Source: RUG714 sp964623515
GTDB lineage: Bacteria > Bacillota > Clostridia > Oscillospirales > Acutalibacteraceae
Length of the DNA: 40,752 bases
Direction: 5' to 3'
Assembly: GCA_964623515.1 (NCBI GenBank)
Contig: CAZURV010000015.1
Location: 1 to 40,752 of the forward strand
Below, piece by piece: positions 32,601 to 38,489 of the stretch. Made by a program: the position numbers and the translations under genes. Positions within the stretch are counted from its first letter, which is position 1. Every line of letters starts with the position of its first letter. Below the pieces are notes generated by a model. The model made no database searches. It had not been told where the DNA came from and was given only the letters and a program-made list of their open reading frames with translations.

Positions 32601-35108
32601 ATGGCTTCAAATCATAAAAATACTTCAAAACAACCGGCCCAGAAAAAAACTCCGTCGAAGAAACAGCTCCGGGAAATAATTGAGCAGGAAAAAATAGCCG
32701 AAGAAGAACACAGAACCAGAATCAGGGAAGTCAGCGCAATTGTATTGTTTGCATTTGCTCTGCTTTTGATGCTTGCAGCTGTTGTAGAAGGAAATTCGGG
32801 CTGGGCCCGCATTCATAACAGCGTTTTGGGAATTTTTGGTTTATGTTCGTATATTTTGCCTGTTATAATGGCTTATATTGCCATATGCCTCTCCCTAAAT
32901 AAATTTAGCAGAAAAACTTTGATCATCAGAATTGTTGAGTTTATTTTTATGCTGATTCTCCTCTCATCCATGGTTTTTTCTTTTATTTACAGCGGAAAAT
33001 CAGATATTTACTCCAATGTTCTTTTGAATGAATTCCATGCCGCAAAAACTTACGGAGGCGGTCTTTTCGGGGCACTTTTGGGTTATCCGCTTTACCACTG
33101 GCTGGGTACTCCTGGCGTTCAGATAACGCTTGTTGTTTTAACGGTTGCAATCATTATGATTATCGCAAAAATCACCGTATCCGATCTTACGAAACCTGTT
33201 AAGAAGATATCGGAAACCGCAAAGGAAAAATATTACGCTAGAATGGGGAACAGCACTGACACTGACAATATCGATGTTGCTACGGTTAACGGTAAACCGA
33301 TAAAGCCTGATTTCAATACTGAAATTGAAAAACCAAAGTCTGATATTTTCGCCGATGAAAAGAAGCGTTCAAAAAGAAAAGTAAAAGAACAGGGGAGTGT
33401 CCATGGGGAAAAAACAAGCGCTTTTGACAATATAGATTATAATAAAATATTTAAAACAAAAAAAGCCATGGAAATTGAGGAACAACTCAAAAATAAAGAG
33501 AAAAATGAGGCGGCAAAGGAAGAAGTTTTAGGAGAGATTGAACAGTCGCTTTCTTCCGACGAAAGTTCACAAAATCACAATCTTGTGTACCATCTTCCGA
33601 GCGTCAGTCTTTTAAGTGTTATTAAAAACTGCGATGATTCGGACAGTGAATATGAAATACGCACCAATGCGGACATACTAATGAATACATTGAAAAGCTT
33701 TGGCGTTCACGCACAGATTGCGGGAGTAACCTGCGGACCGTCTGTAACGAGATACGATATTAAACCGGAAATCGGAATAAGAATCAGTAAAATTACAGGG
33801 CTTTCAAAAGAAATATCTCTCAACCTTTCTACAAGCGAGGTGCGTATTGCACCCGTACCCAATAAATCCGTTATTGGCATCGAAGTGCCAAATAAAATCA
33901 AACATACCGTCGGAATTAGGGAATTGATGGATAACGCCGAGTTTAACAGGCAGAAAAGCAGGCTTACCGTTGGTCTCGGGCTTGATATTGCCGGTACCTG
34001 TAATTATACCGATCTCGCTAAAATGCCGCATTTGCTTATTGCCGGAACAACCGGATCAGGTAAGTCGGTTTGTTTGAACTCCATGATTTTAAGTATTCTT
34101 TATAAAGCAAAACCCAATGAAGTTAAATTCATAATGGTTGACCCTAAAGGCGTTGAGCTTACAGTATATAACGGGATTCCTCATCTGCTTGTTCCCGTTG
34201 TTAAAAATCCGAGAAAAGCATCCGGCGCACTTCAGTGGGCTGTTTCCGAAATGCTCAGCAGATATGCCCGCTTCGAAGAAAGAAGAGTAAGGAATATCGC
34301 AGGATACAATCGTGCAGTGGCAAACGAACCGGATGTTGAACCGCTTCCGCAGATTCTTGTTATCATAGACGAACTCTCGGATTTAATGATGGTTTCGCCA
34401 CATGAAGTTGAAGAAAGCATTATTCGTTTGGCGCAGATGGGACGAGCATCAGGTATACATCTTGTTGTTGCCACGCAAAGTCCGCGCGCAGATGTTATCA
34501 CCGGTCTTATCAAAGCCAATATACCGAGCCGAATCGCACTTAAAGTGTCAAACGGTCTTGAGAGCAGAATTATAATTGATCAAAATGGTGCCGAGAGTCT
34601 TCTCGGAAACGGAGATATGCTTTTTATGCCTATTGGTGCATCAAAACCTACTCGTATTCAGGGATGCTATGTAGATGAAAACGAGATTAATAAAATTGTT
34701 AAATTTATAAAATCTCAGGCTTCTGCTGAATATGATGATGAAGTTGTTAAAGAAATGGAAGCGAGGGCAGTTCAAGAAAAAAATAAAAAGCAGGATATTG
34801 ATACTTCTGACGTTGGAGACGACCTTATTCCAAAAGCGATTGAATTGATTCTGGATACTGGTACGGCTTCAACAAGCTTTCTTCAACGGCGTCTATCTGT
34901 CGGTTATGCGCGCGGCGCACGTATTATTGATGAACTTGAGCAGATGGGAATTGTCGGTCCGGCAGAAGGTAGCAAGCCGAGAAAAATACTGATAACGAAG
35001 GAACAATGGCTCGAAAAAAATGCGGTCAGTAGCGATTCCCAGCTGACATTTGCCGATAAAATTTCAGATGTTGATTTTACGGTTGATGATGAAGATGAAG
35101 ATTTTTAA
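32601..35108 (+). CDS. spoIIIE: DNA translocase SpoIIIE/FtsK
   Basis: An 835-residue ATP-driven DNA pump that moves chromosome DNA through the division septum, including the sporulation septum. After a basic N-terminus there are four hydrophobic helices (residues about 43-200) with the GGGLFGALLGYPLYHWLG element. A charged linker (about 205-330) follows. The motor has Walker A AGTTGSGKS at about 481-489 and Walker B ILVIIDE at about 585-591, then VATQSPRADVITGLIKANIP. The C-terminal gamma domain (about 745-810) with STSFLQRRLSVGYARGARII binds the DNA orientation sequences. AAGGTGA 6 bp upstream fixes the start. Together with spoIIR it supports a spore-forming host. Confidence 0.96.
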   Translation: MASNHKNTSKQPAQKKTPSKKQLREIIEQEKIAEEEHRTRIREVSAIVLFAFALLLMLAAVVEGNSGWARIHNSVLGIFGLCSYILPVIMAYIAICLSLNKFSRKTLIIRIVEFIFMLILLSSMVFSFIYSGKSDIYSNVLLNEFHAAKTYGGGLFGALLGYPLYHWLGTPGVQITLVVLTVAIIMIIAKITVSDLTKPVKKISETAKEKYYARMGNSTDTDNIDVATVNGKPIKPDFNTEIEKPKSDIFADEKKRSKRKVKEQGSVHGEKTSAFDNIDYNKIFKTKKAMEIEEQLKNKEKNEAAKEEVLGEIEQSLSSDESSQNHNLVYHLPSVSLLSVIKNCDDSDSEYEIRTNADILMNTLKSFGVHAQIAGVTCGPSVTRYDIKPEIGIRISKITGLSKEISLNLSTSEVRIAPVPNKSVIGIEVPNKIKHTVGIRELMDNAEFNRQKSRLTVGLGLDIAGTCNYTDLAKMPHLLIAGTTGSGKSVCLNSMILSILYKAKPNEVKFIMVDPKGVELTVYNGIPHLLVPVVKNPRKASGALQWAVSEMLSRYARFEERRVRNIAGYNRAVANEPDVEPLPQILVIIDELSDLMMVSPHEVEESIIRLAQMGRASGIHLVVATQSPRADVITGLIKANIPSRIALKVSNGLESRIIIDQNGAESLLGNGDMLFMPIGASKPTRIQGCYVDENEINKIVKFIKSQASAEYDDEVVKEMEARAVQEKNKKQDIDTSDVGDDLIPKAIELILDTGTASTSFLQRRLSVGYARGARIIDELEQMGIVGPAEGSKPRKILITKEQWLEKNAVSSDSQLTFADKISDVDFTVDDEDEDF

Positions 35109-35317
35109 TGCAATTTTTACCTGCCCCGGAAGACGAAACGGTTGAAAAACAAAAGAGGAAAAGCCATCCACGCATGGCTTTTCTTCAATATTATGATTTC
35201 AAAAACATAATTCAAGAGCCCCTGAAGCGTGAAAACAGCATGATTTCATCGGAGATAAAAGATTTTCTGATACCGTGGCACGCAGCAATCAACAAATTGC
35301 TTAAGTTTAAGAAATGA
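35108..35317 (+). CDS. Small hypothetical protein, translationally coupled
   Basis: A 69-residue frame whose ATG overlaps the spoIIIE stop (TAATG) and whose stop overlaps the next start (ATGA). This pattern of coupling at both ends argues for a real gene. The protein is basic, with no signal peptide, membrane segment or family I recognise. Against it, the frame has no ribosome site of its own and contains a hairpin, AAAAGCCAT-CCACGC-ATGGCTTTT (about 35159-35180), which could be the spoIIIE terminator. Either reading would leave some puzzle. Confidence 0.4.
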   Translation: MQFLPAPEDETVEKQKRKSHPRMAFLQYYDFKNIIQEPLKRENSMISSEIKDFLIPWHAAINKLLKFKK

Positions 35318-36282
35318 AACGTATAACGAAAAAGAGTTTAAAATATATTATAACTATTTTGCTTGCGCTGATGATAGCGGCGGCAAGCTTCTTGCTTTCT
35401 CATTTTAAGACGGATGATACATACAATAACATATGGGATGAGCTGATAGCGAAAACCGACATAAATTATTCTGCGGCGAAGAGTCTTATCAACTCTGAAG
35501 CCGGTACGAAGGATTTAAGTGTAAGCTATATTGATGTTGACCAGGGCGATGCAACACTAATTCGCCATAAAAAGTATTCGATTCTGATAGATTGCGGTAA
35601 AGCTGAATATGAGGAAAGCGTATATAATTTTTTAAATGCTTGCGGTATAAAACGCTTGGATATGATTATCGCAACGCATCCTGATTCCGACCATATCGGT
35701 GGATTTTATGATTTGTTAAACGGAGGTATAAAATGTGATTTATTTGTTATGCCGCAGATTCCTGACCAAGTAGAAAAAACCGCAACAGAGATAAAGCTTA
35801 TCAATATTCTGAAAACGATGAATATAAAAACCGAATACGCCGTTTGCGGGAAACAATACAATTTCGGTGAAATGAAGTTCATTACATATGTCACAAATGG
35901 GAGTTTTGACGATACAAACAGTTATTCAATTGTTACGAAAATACAATATAAAGATTCATCATTCCTTTTTATGGGTGACGCAAGCAAAACGATCGAAAAT
36001 GAATTTATAAGTGAAGGCTATTCCTTGCGTGCGGATATTCTCAAAGTAGGGCATCATGGCAGTGCAAAGTCCACTTCCAAAAAATTTCTGGCTTATGTTA
36101 AACCGTTAGGCGCTGTTATATCCTGCGGAAAAGATAATAGTTATGGCCATCCTCACAGAGAAGTTATAGATAATTTGAATGATTCAAATATTCAATATTA
36201 CAGAACGGACGAACAGGGAACAGTAATTATAGGAACCGACGGAAGTAAATATTTTTCTGCCGTAGAAAAAAGTGTAAAATAA
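35314..36282 (+). CDS. ComEC/Rec2-type metallo-beta-lactamase fold hydrolase
   Basis: A 322-residue protein. Residues about 9-30 are a membrane or signal helix, so the rest is probably outside the cytoplasmic membrane. The body is the metallo-beta-lactamase domain found at the C-terminus of ComEC and in free-standing relatives: LSVSYIDVDQGDATLIRHKK at about 68-87, LIDCGK, and the metal motif HPDSDHIGG at 122-130. MGDASKTIENEF and LKVGHHGSAKSTS follow. Free-standing forms are usually annotated as hydrolases of unknown substrate, possibly nucleic acids. Its start overlaps the preceding small frame by 4 bp; the ribosome site is weak. Confidence 0.85.
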   Translation: MKRITKKSLKYIITILLALMIAAASFLLSHFKTDDTYNNIWDELIAKTDINYSAAKSLINSEAGTKDLSVSYIDVDQGDATLIRHKKYSILIDCGKAEYEESVYNFLNACGIKRLDMIIATHPDSDHIGGFYDLLNGGIKCDLFVMPQIPDQVEKTATEIKLINILKTMNIKTEYAVCGKQYNFGEMKFITYVTNGSFDDTNSYSIVTKIQYKDSSFLFMGDASKTIENEFISEGYSLRADILKVGHHGSAKSTSKKFLAYVKPLGAVISCGKDNSYGHPHREVIDNLNDSNIQYYRTDEQGTVIIGTDGSKYFSAVEKSVK

Positions 36283-36286
36283 ATTG

Positions 36287-36314
36287 TTGAAAACCATTTT
36301 GTTTCTGTTATAAT
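36287..36314 (+). promoter_or_regulatory. Promoter of tRNA-Leu
   Basis: TTGAAA (36287-36292), a 16-bp spacer and TATAAT (36309-36314), 39 bp before the tRNA. Confidence 0.75.
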
Positions 36315-36353
36315 ATTTAAATGGAAAATAATCTTTGGTTTCCGTTTATCCAT

Positions 36354-36438
36354 GCGGGTATGGTGAAATTGGCAGACACGTAAGATTTAGGATCTTATGC
36401 CGTCAGGCGTGCAGGTTCAAATCCTGTTACCCGCACCA
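36354..36438 (+). tRNA. tRNA-Leu (anticodon UAG)
   Basis: An 85-nt cloverleaf with a long variable arm, as leucine tRNAs have. Acceptor GCGGGTA pairs with TACCCGC, the anticodon arm is TAAGA-TTTAGGA-TCTTA, the T-arm contains GGTTCAAATCC, and ACCA is encoded at 36435-36438. It decodes CUA and, by wobble, other CUN codons. Confidence 0.96.
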
Positions 36439-36440
36439 TA

Positions 36441-36483
36441 CGAGTGTTCATAACGGATTGGCGTTATGGGCACTCGATTTTTT
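36441..36483 (+). terminator. Terminator of tRNA-Leu
   Basis: CGAGTG..CATAACG, loop GATTGG, CGTTATG..CACTCG, then ATTTTTT, directly after the tRNA. Confidence 0.92.
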
Positions 36484-36487
36484 CATA

Positions 36488-36992
36488 TCAATGCACATTC
36501 GTATGTAGGAGCAGCGTGATGTAGCGGTATTCCTTTGGCGTTTCAATGACAGCTTTCATGTTGTGATGCGCCATTGTCTGCGGTACGAGCCAATTACAGA
36601 CTCTGCCTCTCTGACATAGCCAAAATCAAAATCCAGTCCGCCGTTATCCAATAGCTCTTTTGCTGCCGGTATGATCTTTTCATCGGTCATTTCCTGTATC
36701 CAATATACCGGGGAGTGAGCTGAAATCTACAATGGCTCATATCCGAAATAGATTTCTCGCTTTGCTCCCAGTCCTATAAAAGGCCAAACCATAAAGGCAT
36801 AGGCGTCGAGGAAAAGCAGACGGAACAAGTCGCATTCAACGGCGGCAATGGCATCCAAATCAAGCAAAGTTTTCTTGGGTTCGTGGAATGCTGTTCAGTT
36901 CCATACCGCTGCGGTTTAGCATAGACTTCGGAATAAATTCCGCATTGCGAAACGACGTAACTTCGCCGTTCTTTCGTTTTAATAATAGGCAT
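36488..36992 (-). pseudogene. Decayed gene of unknown family (two frameshifts and a nonsense codon)
   Basis: On the minus strand an ATG at 36992 with GGAAGGAAGG upstream begins MPIIKTKERRSYVVSQCGIY and continues to about RYGTEQ. The reading then moves to another frame (near 36890): KKTLLDLDAIAAVECDLFRL, then LLFLDAYAFMVWPFIGLGAK and a GYEPL end. A TAG at 36727-36729 interrupts it, and the same frame resumes with SAHSPVYWIQEMTDEKIIPA and LDFDFGYVREAESVIGS. A second shift near 36590 gives VPQTMAHHNMKAVIETPKEY and a TGA at 36488. All pieces keep amino-acid-like composition, so I read one former protein of about 165 residues. I do not recognise it. It lies between tRNA-Leu and a recombinase, a usual place for mobile-element debris. 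Confidence 0.7.
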
Positions 36993-37146
36993 ATATTCGC
37001 CTTCCTTCCCAGAGAAACAGTGTTCTCTAATATTTAAACGGAATACGCTGCTCATTATTGTTCTTATCTTCTCAAAAACATTTTATCATATTTCCGCTGA
37101 AAAGGAAAATCCACCTTAACATAAATTTCACGGAAAACAAAAAGAG

Positions 37147-37186
37147 CCGATTTGATCACTTCAATCCAGTAATCAGATCGGTTTTT
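37147..37186 (+). terminator. Terminator upstream of the recombinase gene
   Basis: CCGATTTGAT, a 15-nt loop, ATCAGATCGG, then TTTTT. An A tract on the left side (CTCTTTTTG on the minus strand) means it may act in both directions. It isolates the recombinase gene from upstream transcription. Apart from it and the pseudogene start, 36993-37297 holds no gene. A weak TACAAT at 37263-37268 may be the recombinase -10 box. Confidence 0.75.
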
Positions 37187-37297
37187 ACTTTTCATACATT
37201 CGACTTTATAAGTGCTATTTTCTAAAATGAAAAGAACAATTTCTTTATCATACTTTTCGGGTTACAATATAGACACTAATATCCGGAGGTAAATACA

Positions 37298-38140
37298 ATG
37301 GAAAGGACTTTAACACAAAACAGAATCAGCGATTTTTACACTTGGCTGAAATCAGAAGAAAAGAGTGAAAACACAATCGAAAAATATATCCGTGATGTAA
37401 CGGCATTTACGGTATATCTCGGCGGCGGTGTGATAACCAAAGAAACGGTTATCGCCTACAAGAGCAAACTCATAAATGAAAACTACGCTGTGCGGAGCAT
37501 CAATTCAATGCTTGCATCTCTCAATAGCCTGTTTGTTTTTCTCGATTGGGTGGACTTAAAGGTAAAATCTATCAAGCTTCAACGGCAGATCTACTGTCCC
37601 GAAGAAAAGGAACTGACAAAGGCAGAATATATGCGGCTTGTGAATACCGCCAAACAAAAAGGGAATGAAAGACTGAATTTGATTTTGCAAACAATTTGCG
37701 CGACCGGAATCAGAGTCAGCGAACTGCAATTCATTACTGTAGAATCGGTAAAAAACGGTGAGGCAACGGTTTTGCTCAAAGGAAAAAATCGGTTTGTATT
37801 CATCGTAAAAGACCTGAAAAAGAAATTGCTCCGCTATGCTGCGGAGCGAAGAATCACAGAGGGAGCAATATTTATTACCCGTAACGGCAAGCCGATTAGC
37901 CGAACCAACATTTGGCGGGAGATGAAGGGTCTTTGCAAAGAGGCGAAAGTAAATCCTTCAAAGGTGTTTCCGCATAATTTGCGCCACCTGTTTGCACGCA
38001 CCTTTTACGGCATTGAAAAAGACATCGCCAAGCTTGCGGACATTCTCGGTCACAGCAGTATCAACACAACAAGAATTTACATAATCACAACCGGCAACGA
38101 ACACCGTCGGCATATGGAAAATATGCATTTGATAATATAA
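37298..38140 (+). CDS. Tyrosine recombinase, probable DNA invertase of the adjacent switch
   Basis: A 280-residue XerC/D-like tyrosine recombinase with CGGAGG 9 bp before the start. Residues about 5-88 are the core-binding domain (RISDFYTWLKSEEKSENTIE). The catalytic set is complete: R139 in ATGIRVSEL, K163 in LKGKNRF, H226 and R229 in FPHNLRHLF, H252 in LGHSSINTT and Tyr261 in RIYI. It is short, without the extra N-terminal arm-binding domain of phage integrases. That suits a stand-alone invertase or Xer-like enzyme more than a lambda-type integrase. A perfect pair of 19-bp inverted sites begins 23 bp after its stop codon and separates it from the NRPS, so I infer that it inverts that segment. 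It could also be an island integrase associated with tRNA-Leu. Confidence 0.9.
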   Translation: MERTLTQNRISDFYTWLKSEEKSENTIEKYIRDVTAFTVYLGGGVITKETVIAYKSKLINENYAVRSINSMLASLNSLFVFLDWVDLKVKSIKLQRQIYCPEEKELTKAEYMRLVNTAKQKGNERLNLILQTICATGIRVSELQFITVESVKNGEATVLLKGKNRFVFIVKDLKKKLLRYAAERRITEGAIFITRNGKPISRTNIWREMKGLCKEAKVNPSKVFPHNLRHLFARTFYGIEKDIAKLADILGHSSINTTRIYIITTGNEHRRHMENMHLII

Positions 38141-38163
38141 AAGATTCCAAATTCAGCGACCGC

Positions 38164-38182
38164 AACATAATCCACATTATGT
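38164..38182 (+). repeat. Left inverted repeat of the switch
   Basis: AACATAATCCACATTATGT, the exact reverse complement of 38428-38446. Within it, ACATAAT and ATTATGT form a dyad around CCAC. Two inverted arms around an asymmetric core is the usual build of a tyrosine-recombinase crossover site. Confidence 0.9.
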
Positions 38183-38231
38183 AATCAGGCGAAAAGAAAT
38201 TTATCTATACCGAACTAAATTTAACGTATCA

Positions 38232-38260
38232 ATTATAATAGAAAAAAGAAGATTTGTCCA
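38232..38260 (-). promoter_or_regulatory. Promoter inside the invertible segment, now facing away from the NRPS
   Basis: On the minus strand TGGACA (38255-38260), a 17-bp spacer and TATAAT (38232-38237): one mismatch from consensus. As it stands it would transcribe antisense into the recombinase gene. Confidence 0.75.
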
Positions 38261-38264
38261 TAGC

Positions 38265-38303
38265 TTGTGACACGAAAAATATGATTAAGAGAAATTGTCA
38301 CAA
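38265..38303. promoter_or_regulatory. Dyad upstream of the switch promoter, possible regulator site
   Basis: TTGTGACA (38265-38272) and TGTCACAA (38296-38303), 8-bp perfect arms separated by 23 bp. The arms lie just upstream of the -35 box of the minus-strand promoter, where an activator, or an accessory recombination protein, could bind. Confidence 0.45.
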
Positions 38304-38320
38304 ATTCGGACACAACAACA

Positions 38321-38342
38321 AAGCCCTTTCGGCTTATTTTTT
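38321..38342 (+). terminator. Weak terminator inside the switch, facing the NRPS
   Basis: AAGCC-CTTTC-GGCTT followed by ATTTTTT. The stem is only 5 bp, so strength is doubtful. In this orientation it would reduce read-through from the recombinase into the NRPS. Confidence 0.5.
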
Positions 38343-38427
38343 AAGTGGCCTCGGAAGAGCTTGTTTTCTTGTGCCTATTTTTTGAAATATATCGGTATCC
38401 GCAAAGGTTACTATCAATTTTCAAGCA

Positions 38428-38446
38428 ACATAATGTGGATTATGTT
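38428..38446 (-). repeat. Right inverted repeat of the switch
   Basis: ACATAATGTGGATTATGTT, exact reverse complement of the site at 38164-38182, ending 44 bp before the NRPS ATG. Confidence 0.9.
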
Positions 38447-38489
38447 TCCTATCGCATAGTGATTGATATAAATCAAAGGAGATTCACCA

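Larger units (their letters stand above)
38164..38446. other. Putative invertible promoter segment controlling the NRPS
   Basis: A 283-bp element bounded by perfect 19-bp inverted repeats in opposite orientation. Recombination between them would invert the 245 bp in between. Inside are a strong minus-strand promoter pointing to the recombinase, a dyad TTGTGACA/TGTCACAA and a weak plus-strand terminator. The element fills most of the 349 bp between the recombinase stop and the NRPS start; no gene lies in this interval. After inversion the promoter start would fall at about 38385, giving a leader of about 105 nt to the NRPS ATG. The present orientation has no convincing promoter facing the NRPS, so I read it as OFF. 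Sites and promoter are seen; the inversion is inferred. Confidence 0.7.
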
